This document shows positions 7,289 to 13,100 of a DNA stretch of 13,100 nucleotides, piece after piece. The notes below the pieces were generated by a model, which saw only the letters and a program-made list of their open reading frames with translations, made no database searches and was not told where the DNA came from. This stretch comes from Candidatus Mesolinea sp. (lineage in GTDB: Bacteria; Chloroflexota; Anaerolineae; Anaerolineales; Anaerolineaceae). Each line of letters opens with the position of its first letter. The first letter of the stretch is position 1. The position numbers and the translations under genes were made by a program. The DNA is taken from assembly GCA_003499715.1 (NCBI GenBank), contig DNSH01000060.1, positions 434 through 13,533 on the forward strand, read 5' to 3'.

Positions 7289-9368
7289 TTTCTTGCCTTC
7301 CCTTTAAAGCTATGTTTTGGCTGATTTCAATTCCATGTGATTGCAAAACAGCCAGCACTTCGAGTGCTAATTCCACCACATGTTCAGGCGTAAAGCCAAA
7401 CATTTTAAAGACAACCTCGCCAGGAGCCGAGGCACCAAAGCGGTCAATCGCTAAAATCCTCCCTTGGTCACCGACCCACTGCCGCCAACCTTGGCCAACA
7501 CCAGCCTCCACAGCCACCCTTGCGCGCACTTCTGGCAAAAGCACCGAATCCTGATAAGCTTGCTCTTGCTCGGCAAAAAGCTCCCAACTGGGGAAGGATA
7601 CCAACCTTACCGCACGGCCCAGCTCGGCTAAGCGCTGCCCAGCCTCTACGATCAGGCTCACCTCTGAACCGCTAGCCATCAAGATAACTTCTGGCTTCCC
7701 TTCGCCTAAATCCGCTAGCACGTATGCACCGCGTTGGACGCCTTCCGCAGAGGCAAACTGGGTGCGGTCGAGGGTGGGCAGGTTCTGACGGGTGAGCACA
7801 AGTGCGGTTGGGCGGTGGCGGTTCTCAATAGCGATCTTCCAAGCTTGCGCGACTTCATTAGCATCCGCCGGCCGCAGCGTAATCAGATTCGGAAGGCAGC
7901 GCAGGGCGGCTAACTGCTCCACCGGCTGATGCGTGGGACCATCTTCGCCCACACCGATGCTATCATGGGTAAAGACCCAAACCGAACCTAAATGCGAAAG
8001 GGCTGATATGCGGATAGCCGGCCGCATATAGTCCGAGAATACTAAAAAGGTAGAGCCAAAGGGGATAAAGCCGCCGTTATACGCCAGCCCATTGACGATG
8101 GCACCCATGCCATGCTCACGCACGCCAAAGTGCACATTGCGCCCCTCATAGTTATCCTCTTCGCCTGGCTTCTGCGCCGGGAAAAAAGCTTTGGAGCTGT
8201 CGATCCAGGTTTTAGTGGAGGGAGCTAAATCCGCAGAACCGCCAAATAGCTCGGGCAGCTTAGGCGCTAAGGCATTGATAACCTTGCCCGAAGAAACCCG
8301 CGTAGCCATACCTTTCGTATCCGCCGGGAACTCCGGCAAATTCTCCTCCCAGCCAGCCGGCAGCTGTCCATTCAGCCGGCGCTCGAGCTCAGTGGCGAGT
8401 TCAGGGTAAGCCTGGCTGTAGGCAGCCCATTTCAGTTTCCAAGCGGCTTCTAATTCCGCGCCTTTCTTTTGCGCCTGGCGGTAAAATGCTAAGGCATCCT
8501 CCGGAACGTAAAAGCGCGGCTCCTGGGGCCAGCCAAGCGCCTCCTTGGCACCGGCTAACTCCGCCTCACCGGGCGGTTCGCCATGCGAGGACGCCTTGCC
8601 AGCTTTGGTCGGCAAGCCATAGCCAATGATATTACGCACGCAAATAATCGACGGGCGTGGGTCTTGCTTGGCTGCGCTGATCGCCAGGTCGATCGCTTCC
8701 ACATCCAGCCCATCCGGCACAGACTGCACATGCCAGCCGTAAGCCTCAAAGCGCTTGGCACGATCTTCCGTGAAAGCGAGTTCCGTTGGGCCTTCAATCG
8801 AAATATGGTTATCATCGTAGAGGTAGATCAGTTTGCCCAGGCGTAAGGTGCCGGCTAAAGAAGCAGCTTCGCTCGCCACCCCTTCCATCAGGTCGCCGTC
8901 GGTAATGATGCCGTAAATAAAATGATCGATAATGTCAAATCCGGGGCGGTTATATACCTTGGCTAAGTGTGCTTCAGCAATTGCCATGCCCACACCATTA
9001 GCAAAGCCCTGACCCAATGGGCCGCTGGTGACTTCTACCCCCGGGGTGAGGCCAAATTCGGGGTGACCAGGTGTGCGGCTTCCCCACTGACGAAAGTTCT
9101 TAATCTCCTCCAAGCTAAGATCGTAACCAGTGAGGTAAAGCAGAGCATAAAGCAGCATGGAGCCATGTCCACCGGATAGGATAAAGCGATCGCGGTTTGG
9201 CCAGGTTGGGTTAGCGGGATTATGCCGCAGGTGCCGCGTCCAAATGGTAAAGGCGGAGGGAGCAGCGCCCATCGGTAAGCCGGGATGGCCAGAATTGGCT
9301 TGTTGAACTGCGTCGGCAGCTAAAAATCGGATCGTGTTGATGAGCTTTTTTTGAAATTCGTCTTGCAT
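7281..9368 (-). CDS. tkt: Transketolase
   Basis: Thiamine-diphosphate enzyme moving two-carbon units between ketose and aldose phosphates in the non-oxidative pentose phosphate pathway. At 695 residues it has full length and a normal three-domain layout. The ThDP-binding N-terminal domain contains GHPGLPMG (27-34), [13 protein letters not shown] (66-78), [17 protein letters not shown] and the Mg/ThDP motif TDGDLMEG (156-163). The pyrimidine domain (about 350-525) contains REHGMGAI with the catalytic Glu418, plus [15 protein letters not shown] (468-482). A C-terminal domain runs from about 545 to 670. Conserved His28, His68, His101, His262, His469 and His480 are in place. The start has AGAGG five bases upstream. 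It lies 57 bases after the HIT gene and overlaps tal, so the three probably form an operon. Confidence 0.98.
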   Translation of the reverse strand: MQDEFQKKLINTIRFLAADAVQQANSGHPGLPMGAAPSAFTIWTRHLRHNPANPTWPNRDRFILSGGHGSMLLYALLYLTGYDLSLEEIKNFRQWGSRTPGHPEFGLTPGVEVTSGPLGQGFANGVGMAIAEAHLAKVYNRPGFDIIDHFIYGIITDGDLMEGVASEAASLAGTLRLGKLIYLYDDNHISIEGPTELAFTEDRAKRFEAYGWHVQSVPDGLDVEAIDLAISAAKQDPRPSIICVRNIIGYGLPTKAGKASSHGEPPGEAELAGAKEALGWPQEPRFYVPEDALAFYRQAQKKGAELEAAWKLKWAAYSQAYPELATELERRLNGQLPAGWEENLPEFPADTKGMATRVSSGKVINALAPKLPELFGGSADLAPSTKTWIDSSKAFFPAQKPGEEDNYEGRNVHFGVREHGMGAIVNGLAYNGGFIPFGSTFLVFSDYMRPAIRISALSHLGSVWVFTHDSIGVGEDGPTHQPVEQLAALRCLPNLITLRPADANEVAQAWKIAIENRHRPTALVLTRQNLPTLDRTQFASAEGVQRGAYVLADLGEGKPEVILMASGSEVSLIVEAGQRLAELGRAVRLVSFPSWELFAEQEQAYQDSVLLPEVRARVAVEAGVGQGWRQWVGDQGRILAIDRFGASAPGEVVFKMFGFTPEHVVELALEVLAVLQSHGIEISQNIALKGRQENE

Positions 9369-9394
9369 AGTTACCTCTTTTCGTAGGACATTTT

Positions 9395-9407
9395 CTTAAT
9401 GATTAAG
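9395..9407. promoter_or_regulatory. 13-base palindrome in the tkt leader
   Basis: CTTAAT-G-ATTAAG is a perfect inverted repeat with one central base, lying in the 57-base gap between the HIT gene and tkt. It could be an operator or an mRNA processing hairpin. No convincing promoter hexamers accompany it. Confidence 0.35.
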
Positions 9408-9425
9408 CAAATCTATTCACGCTGT

Positions 9426-9911
9426 TTAAGCTTTCTTCCAAGCCTGACGCATCCGGTAATAAGTTTCTTCTAATGTTTCAGGTAATACGCGCGTTTGACC
9501 AATCACAGAGACAAAATTGGCATCCCCCTGCCAGCGTGGTACCACGTGCATGTGCAAATGCTCAGTGATGCCGGCACCCGCCACAGCGCCGAGGTTCATC
9601 CCGATATTAAACCCCTGCGGTTGATATTCTTGCCCAAGAACACTCACGGCTTTTTGGGTGAGCTGCATCATCTCCAGCATCGTGTCATCCGTTAGCTCAG
9701 AAAGCGCGCTGGAATGTTGGAAAGGCACTACCATCAGGTGCCCGCTGGTGTAAGGATAGCGGTTGAGAATGACGAAAGCAAGCTTTCCGCGGAATATGAT
9801 CAGGTTCTCGGGGCTGTCGGGTTGTTTAGCAGCCTCGCAAAACACACATGCGGGGTTATTTTTATCGCGGTCGAAGTATTCTTTGCGCCAGGGGGAATAG
9901 ATGTGGTCCAT
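9426..9911 (-). CDS. HIT-family nucleotide hydrolase/phosphorylase
   Basis: A 161-residue histidine-triad protein. The triad motif is H118-L-H120-M-H122-VV, with H120 as the expected nucleophile. CVFC (22-25) and further histidines such as H66 suggest the structural zinc site seen in part of the family. The FRGKLAFVILNRYPYTSGHLMVVP stretch (40-63) is typical of dinucleoside-polyphosphate (Ap4A) hydrolase/phosphorylase-like HIT proteins; the exact substrate is not readable. No Shine-Dalgarno precedes the ATG. A TAAAAT -10-like box lies exactly seven bases upstream, suggesting a leaderless message. It is the first gene of the HIT-tkt-tal unit and is divergent from the TetR-type gene. Confidence 0.92.
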   Translation of the reverse strand: MDHIYSPWRKEYFDRDKNNPACVFCEAAKQPDSPENLIIFRGKLAFVILNRYPYTSGHLMVVPFQHSSALSELTDDTMLEMMQLTQKAVSVLGQEYQPQGFNIGMNLGAVAGAGITEHLHMHVVPRWQGDANFVSVIGQTRVLPETLEETYYRMRQAWKKA

Positions 9912-9918
9912 GCGTGCT

Positions 9919-9924
9919 ATTTTA
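9919..9924 (-). promoter_or_regulatory. -10 box of a probable leaderless promoter for the HIT gene
   Basis: Minus-strand TAAAAT, followed by seven bases and the ATG at 9911, the same geometry as at the 1553-1960 gene. No good -35 is visible. Confidence 0.4.
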
Positions 9925-9940
9925 TCTTAAAATCAGGGTT

Positions 9941-9950
9941 ATTCCGGAAT
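9941..9950. repeat. Perfect 10-base palindrome
   Basis: ATTCCGGAAT lies about 30 bases upstream of the HIT start, near where a -35 element would be expected. It is a possible operator for the HIT-tkt-tal unit. Confidence 0.3.
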
Positions 9951-9966
9951 TTTGACCCTTTGTGTT

Positions 9967-10082
9967 CTCGCCGGTCTCCTGACCGAGCGAGGAACTTGAC
10001 CGGAGGTCTCCCTCTTTCGAAACATTGATAATCACCAATTGTCGTTATCGATTAGGCTGTTACATTGAGACCTAAAGGTCAA
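9967..10082. repeat. REP/BIME-like cluster of GGTC/GACC hairpins
   Basis: Three structures lie in the 318-base spacer between the HIT and TetR-type genes. First, a strong hairpin at 9967-9991: CTCGC-CGGTC, loop TCCT, GACCG, one bulged A, GCGAG. Second, TTGACCGGAGGTCTC at 9996-10010, itself a short hairpin. Third, an inverted near-copy of the second, GAGACCTAAAGGTCAA, at 10067-10082. Between the last two lies a smaller inverted repeat (ATTGATAA 10024-10031 / TTATCGAT 10045-10052, seven of eight pairing). No U-run follows the strong hairpin on either strand, so it is not a normal intrinsic terminator. The arrangement resembles paired extragenic palindromic elements. No gene was found in this spacer. 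Confidence 0.55.
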
Positions 10083-10166
10083 CCGCCTTCCATGGTCAGG
10101 GTACCAAAGAAGAACAAGATCTTTTCCAGCATTTGTAATTGTTTCAAATGTCCTTATTTTGGTCTA

Positions 10167-10195
10167 TTGACATACCCCGTCTGACTGCGTACAAT
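10167..10195 (+). promoter_or_regulatory. Strong sigma70-type promoter of the TetR-type gene
   Basis: A perfect TTGACA (10167-10172) and TACAAT (10190-10195) are separated by 17 bases. The start site should fall near 10202, inside the operator-like palindrome that follows, leaving a leader of about 28 bases to the ATG. Confidence 0.8.
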
Positions 10196-10211
10196 ATGAC
10201 CGTTTAGTCAT
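10196..10211. promoter_or_regulatory. Operator-like palindrome over the TetR-type gene start site
   Basis: ATGAC-CGTTTA-GTCAT has perfect five-base arms and a six-base centre, directly abutting the -10 box and covering the expected +1. This position and size suit a TetR-family operator, so autorepression is likely by inference. Confidence 0.6.
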
Positions 10212-10229
10212 TTTTTGGAGGAGAGCTCT

Positions 10230-10895
10230 ATGCCCAGCACCACTTTTTTTAACTTACCCGAAGCCAAGCGCACCACCATCGAAGCCGCAGCCATCCACGA
10301 ATTTGCTGCACACGGCTTTGATGGTGCCGGCGTCAATGCTATCGTTGCCGGCGCAGGCATTGCTAAAGGCTCCTTTTATCAATACTTTGCCGATAAAGCT
10401 GACCTTTTCCAATACGTACTAACCCTAGTACAGCGCAAAAAACTCTCTTTAGTATCCTCATTGCCGCCCACCGCTAATTCCCGTGATATCTTCGCTTATC
10501 TGCGCTGGCTCTTCCAAATGGAACTCCTCTTTGAACTGCGCGAACCAGAATTAGCCCGCATCGAGCATCATGCTTACCTACAAGAGCCTGATAATCCGCG
10601 TGTTATGGGCGGTCCTGAGTATTTCAACGATCTGCTTACCCAAGGGTTATTGCACGAAGATTTAGCCCCGTATGTAGATACGCTCCTCGCAGCGGATGTA
10701 TTGGGTGGGGTATTTCACGCGCTCGGCCGCTATCTCGTCCCACGGCTGGAAGATCGAGCCGTAGCCATCATTGAAGGCAGCGTGCCTCTCACCGAAGAAC
10801 CGTTGGCGCAGAGCCTGCTGGATAACCTCATGGAAATCTTAGAGGCTGGTTTGGCACGCGATCCTGCTATCCGCAAGGAGTTTTTCCCAAAGTAA
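10230..10895 (+). CDS. TetR/AcrR-family transcriptional regulator
   Basis: A 221-residue one-component repressor type. The N-terminal DNA-binding domain is clear: EAAAIHEFAAHGFDGAGVNAIV then AGAGIAKGSFYQYFADKADLF, i.e. helix-turn-helix at about residues 34-53 with the typical GSFYQYF recognition-helix end. The C-terminal part (about 75-221) is helical and variable, as expected for a ligand-binding and dimerisation domain; the ligand is unknown. ATG 10230 is chosen because GGAGGAG (10217-10223) lies six bases upstream; an in-frame TTG at 10215 would start inside that ribosome binding site. It has its own promoter with an operator-like palindrome, is divergent from the HIT-tkt-tal unit and convergent with the phosphofructokinase gene (28-base gap). 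Whether it controls neighbours is not shown by the sequence. Confidence 0.93.
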   Translation: MPSTTFFNLPEAKRTTIEAAAIHEFAAHGFDGAGVNAIVAGAGIAKGSFYQYFADKADLFQYVLTLVQRKKLSLVSSLPPTANSRDIFAYLRWLFQMELLFELREPELARIEHHAYLQEPDNPRVMGGPEYFNDLLTQGLLHEDLAPYVDTLLAADVLGGVFHALGRYLVPRLEDRAVAIIEGSVPLTEEPLAQSLLDNLMEILEAGLARDPAIRKEFFPK

Positions 10896-10923
10896 ACCTC
10901 GTGGTCAGAGCCTTCCGCTGCAA

Positions 10924-12069
10924 TTATAGAAGCGGTACAGTGATCGGGGGCACAACGCCCAAGCAAGTGCCCACCTGATAAGCTCCACGGATCCACGCAT
11001 GATCCGGGGGGATTATCTTATGCCGATCCACCACTTCTTCCAGCGGGACGCTGCCCATCTCGTCGTTCAACCGCCGTGCCATACGCCCAAACTGTCCGTT
11101 CACAACCATGAGCGCGCTCCACTCCGCTAATTGCGTAGCAAGCAAGCGGTCAGCAGCTGTAGGCGTACCCCCGCGCACCAGTGACCCTAAAATCGTAATG
11201 CGCGTCTCTAAGCCAGTCTCTTCCCGCAAGCGCCGGGCTAGCAGCATCGTCTCACCAGAGTACGAACTGCTAATTCGTTCAACTTCCTGGTCAACCTCCT
11301 GAGTGCCCTCGGCTTCCCGTTGGGCTTTCAGGCGGGCAGCACGTTCCACAAAGTCCACAAGCTCTTGTGAGCGAGCATTTTCTGCCACTGCCACGAGCGA
11401 GAAATTCCGTCCAGCACGTTTGCGGCTCAGGATCGCATCGACAACCAAATTCATGTCATAGGGAAATTCGGGAATAAGAATGACGTCCGCACCTGCCGCT
11501 AAGCCTGCCCCAAGCGTAAGCCAGCCAGCGTGCAAGCCCATCAACTCAACAATCATAATGCGGTGGGTTGCTGTGGCTGTGGTATGCAGCCGGTCAATTG
11601 CTTGCGTGGCAATCTCGCGTGCTGTATCAAACCCAATGGCTTTATCCGTCCCCGGCAAGTCATTATCAGCCGCTTTTGGGATCGTGATCACATTCAAGCC
11701 GGCGCGGGTTAGGTGCAGCCCAGCTTTAATCGTCTCTTTGCCGCCAATACACACGAGCGCATCTAACTTGTGGCGCTTGTAGGTTTCCACGGCTTGGTCG
11801 GTCATATCCACCGGACCTTTATCGGTGGGCATAGCTTGGGGTAAGCTGCGACTAATCCCAAGGATCGTGCCACCCTGGGTAAGGATGCCAGAAAAAGCAT
11901 TGCTGCTCAGTTCCATGGTGCGGTCTTCTACCAACCCAGTAAAACCATCACGGAAACCAATCAATTCCACATTGCCCTCATTGGTGATGGCTTTGCCAAA
12001 CCCACGAATGGCAGCATTAACACCCGGTGAATCTCCACCGGCGGTTAGCAACCCAACCTTCTTGCTCAT
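10924..12069 (-). CDS. pfkA: Phosphofructokinase-family protein with altered phosphoryl-donor site
   Basis: A 381-residue PFK-A family member; the family phosphorylates fructose 6-phosphate at C1 using ATP or pyrophosphate. Family features are LLTAGGDSPGVNAAIRG (7-23), GGTILGISR (66-74, equivalent of E. coli Arg72), ADNDLPGTDKAIGFDTA with the catalytic-base Asp at 135, HRIMIVELMG, IPEFPY and RITILGSLVRGGTPTAADR. Odd points: the normal GGDGS or GGDDS loop is GGKET (109-113); the PGTID/PKTID motif is PKAAD (131-135); MGR is MGL (177-179); and the sugar-binding LGH is LGS (294-296). The Lys at 132 and the acidic residue at 112 are as in pyrophosphate or group-III enzymes, but Lys at the Mg-ligand position is atypical for either. 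It may therefore be an enzyme with a different donor or a non-catalytic homologue. ATG 12069, with GAGG five bases upstream, is preferred over GTG 12075. Confidence 0.88.
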   Translation of the reverse strand: MSKKVGLLTAGGDSPGVNAAIRGFGKAITNEGNVELIGFRDGFTGLVEDRTMELSSNAFSGILTQGGTILGISRSLPQAMPTDKGPVDMTDQAVETYKRHKLDALVCIGGKETIKAGLHLTRAGLNVITIPKAADNDLPGTDKAIGFDTAREIATQAIDRLHTTATATHRIMIVELMGLHAGWLTLGAGLAAGADVILIPEFPYDMNLVVDAILSRKRAGRNFSLVAVAENARSQELVDFVERAARLKAQREAEGTQEVDQEVERISSSYSGETMLLARRLREETGLETRITILGSLVRGGTPTAADRLLATQLAEWSALMVVNGQFGRMARRLNDEMGSVPLEEVVDRHKIIPPDHAWIRGAYQVGTCLGVVPPITVPLL

Positions 12070-12099
12070 AAACACCTCACTGGAAAATACATTGGGGTA

Positions 12100-12105
12100 A
12101 TTATA
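12100..12105 (-). promoter_or_regulatory. -10 box of the phosphofructokinase-family gene
   Basis: A perfect minus-strand TATAAT lies about 30 bases upstream of the ATG at 12069, giving an expected start site near 12093. At 16-18 base spacing there is no -35 match (the sequence there is CGTAGG, part of an iteron), so activity probably depends on a bound regulator. Confidence 0.6.
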
Positions 12106-12164
12106 CCCTACGGGTACTTTACCCTACGGGCACTTTACCCTACGGGTACTTTACCCTACGGGTA
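12104..12164. repeat. Four tandem 16-base palindromic iterons in the phosphofructokinase promoter
   Basis: The unit ACCCTACGGGTACTTT is repeated head to tail at 12105-12120, 12121-12136, 12137-12152 and, with a changed end, 12153-12168. Each unit with the preceding T contains the inverted repeat TACCC-TAC-GGGTA; only unit 2 breaks it, with one change (GGGCA). The array touches the -10 box and covers the whole -35 and upstream region. Palindromes at a regular 16-base pitch look like a cooperative binding array for a dimeric regulator. A simple tandem-repeat expansion is the alternative. Confidence 0.9.
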
Positions 12165-12197
12165 CCATTTCCGATATGTTTTTAATACTTGGGTGGT

Positions 12198-12220
12198 AAA
12201 AAAACGCCCGAGTGGGCGTT
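12198..12220 (-). terminator. Rho-independent terminator after tRNA-Phe
   Basis: Read on the minus strand: AACGCCC, loop ACTC, GGGCGTT, then five more T. The seven-base GC-rich stem with U-run lies 13 bases past the tRNA 3' end and separates the tRNA transcript from the phosphofructokinase promoter. Confidence 0.92.
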
Positions 12221-12232
12221 CGAAAGTGAGAA

Positions 12233-12305
12233 TGCCGAGCCACAGAATCGAACTGTGGACCCTGCGATTTTCAGTCGCATGCTCTACCAACTGAGCTAGC
12301 TCGGC
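12233..12305 (-). tRNA. tRNA-Phe (anticodon GAA)
   Basis: A complete 73-base cloverleaf. The acceptor stem GCCGAGC / GCTCGGC pairs perfectly with discriminator A. The D arm is GCTC/GAGC, the anticodon arm TGCGA-CTGAAAA-TCGCA (anticodon GAA), the variable loop GGGTC, and the T arm CACAG-TTCGATT-CTGTG. CCA is not encoded, so it must be added after transcription. It has its own promoter and terminator. Confidence 0.98.
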
Positions 12306-12326
12306 TTTTATCTGACTAGTGGCGTG

Positions 12327-12355
12327 ATTTTAACAATAAGCCATAGGAATGTCAA
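12327..12355 (-). promoter_or_regulatory. Strong sigma70-type promoter of tRNA-Phe
   Basis: Minus-strand TTGACA (12355-12350) and TAAAAT (12332-12327) are spaced by exactly 17 bases. The expected start is near 12320, about 15 bases before the mature tRNA 5' end, as usual for a stable-RNA promoter. Confidence 0.85.
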
Positions 12356-12437
12356 GCAAAGCCTGTGCGGGGAGTGTGCGGGACGTAGTCAACAATAAAA
12401 GTTTGCGTGTTCAACTAGCCGCATCCAAATTTTCCAG

Positions 12438-12443
12438 TACAAT
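12438..12443 (+). promoter_or_regulatory. Candidate -10 box of the M20 peptidase gene
   Basis: TACAAT lies 40 bases before the ATG at 12484. No -35 hexamer is seen at normal spacing, so this is tentative. Confidence 0.3.
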
Positions 12444-12483
12444 AAAGGCAAACTTCTCACTTATCGGAAGAAAAGGAGGCTGT

Positions 12484-13100
12484 ATGAGTCCTTGGATTAT
12501 TCTTAGCATTGTCATCATTGCGCTCGTTGTTGTTTTAGTCGCGCGGACAATCAATTTCCCCATTCAAACCGAAGAGGTTGAACCCATCGATTTGCCTAAA
12601 ATCGATGGCGAATCGGTAGCTCAGCGCATTGGCTTAGCCGTGCAATATCGCACCATCGCCAACCGCGATCCTAACCTCGTAGATCCAGAACCTTTCGAGG
12701 GCTTTCATCAGCTGCTGCGCACCCTTTACCCGCAGGTGCACGAGCAGTTAACCTGTGAGGTAATCAACCATCACGCGCTGCTCTACACTTGGCAAGGTAC
12801 AAATCCTAACCTCGATGCGATTTGCTTTGCCGCGCATCAAGATGTTGTCCCTGCGGATGAATCCGAAACCTCCGGTTGGCTGCACCCACCTTTCGCCGGC
12901 GAGTTAGCTGATGGCTATGTTTGGGGCCGCGGCACATTGGACTGCAAAGGTACGCTCATCGGCATTATGGAAGCTGTTAATAACCTGCTCAAGTCCGGCT
13001 ACCAGCCTGAGCGCACTATCTACCTGGCGTTTGGTGATGACGAAGAGGTTTCTGGTTTGTACGGTGCAAAAGCTATTGTTGAGACGCTGCAAGCGCGTGG
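12484..13100 (+). CDS. Membrane-anchored M20-family metallopeptidase, partial (3' end outside window)
   Basis: The frame opens with ATG 12484, four bases after AGGAGG, and is still open at the right edge after 205 codons. Residues 3-20 form one hydrophobic segment (PWIILSIVIIALVVVLVA), probably an uncleaved membrane anchor. The catalytic domain follows: AAHQDVVPA with metal ligand His118 and Asp120, GWLHPPFAGELADGYVWGRGTLDCKG with the bridging Asp153, and LAFGDDEEVSG with the general-base/ligand Glu pair 187-188. This pattern is that of M20 zinc peptidases close to carboxypeptidase S and PM20D1, which cleave small peptides or N-acyl amino acids. The exact substrate is unknown. The metal ligand and dimerisation domain expected further on lie beyond the window. 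Confidence 0.9.
   Translation, partial: MSPWIILSIVIIALVVVLVARTINFPIQTEEVEPIDLPKIDGESVAQRIGLAVQYRTIANRDPNLVDPEPFEGFHQLLRTLYPQVHEQLTCEVINHHALLYTWQGTNPNLDAICFAAHQDVVPADESETSGWLHPPFAGELADGYVWGRGTLDCKGTLIGIMEAVNNLLKSGYQPERTIYLAFGDDEEVSGLYGAKAIVETLQAR

Noticed and set aside
12070..12075. Upstream GTG start for the phosphofructokinase-family gene
   Set aside because: The GTG overlaps the end of its own Shine-Dalgarno region, while the ATG at 12069 has GAGG at normal spacing and gives the usual MSKKVGLLTAGGD start.
12104..12168. CRISPR array
   Set aside because: The repeats are 16 bases with no spacers between them and no cas genes are present. They are promoter-associated iterons.

Overview
The window reads as bacterial chromosome of moderate GC with short intergenic gaps and recognisable sigma70-type promoters. 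Nothing in it is a direct taxonomic marker. The mix of genes (a long TSNP-type transaldolase beside transketolase, an APC permease with tandem universal-stress domains, a membrane-anchored M20 peptidase, leaderless-looking promoters) would fit a Chloroflexota, Anaerolineae-like bacterium. That placement is an inference from family resemblance and is not proven by the sequence.

Layout, left to right. A lipoprotein gene with a pre-peptidase-C-like beta-sandwich runs off the left edge on the minus strand (1-527). After an AT-rich divergent spacer comes a plus-strand SixA-type histidine phosphatase with a long lysine-rich tail (734-1351). A gap with hairpins follows. Then come two minus-strand genes: an APC amino-acid permease fused to two UspA-like domains (1996-4221) and, 35 bases downstream of it, a small hypothetical gene with a leaderless-looking promoter (1553-1960). 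Next is pgi on plus (4463-6118), convergent with a minus-strand unit read as HIT-family hydrolase (9426-9911), tkt (7281-9368) and tal (6173-7288). tkt and tal overlap by 8 bases. A 318-base divergent spacer with palindromic, inverted repeats leads to a TetR-type regulator on plus (10230-10895) that has a good sigma70 promoter and an operator-like palindrome. Convergent with it is a phosphofructokinase-family gene on minus (10924-12069). Its promoter carries four tandem 16-base palindromic iterons. Upstream of it on the same strand lies a complete tRNA-Phe(GAA) with its own promoter and terminator. A membrane-anchored M20 metallopeptidase starts on plus at 12484 and runs off the right edge.

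How the genes fit together. pgi, tal, tkt and the phosphofructokinase homologue all meet at fructose 6-phosphate, so the centre of the window is a sugar-phosphate cluster for glycolysis and the non-oxidative pentose phosphate pathway. It is split over several transcription units. The point most worth checking is the phosphofructokinase homologue: it keeps most sugar-phosphate-binding residues and the catalytic Asp, but replaces the nearly universal GGDGS/GGDDS phosphoryl-donor loop by GGKET and alters three more active-site positions. Its promoter has a perfect TATAAT but no -35, with the iteron array in its place. Together these suggest either an enzyme with an unusual phosphoryl donor or a non-catalytic homologue, under dedicated transcriptional control.
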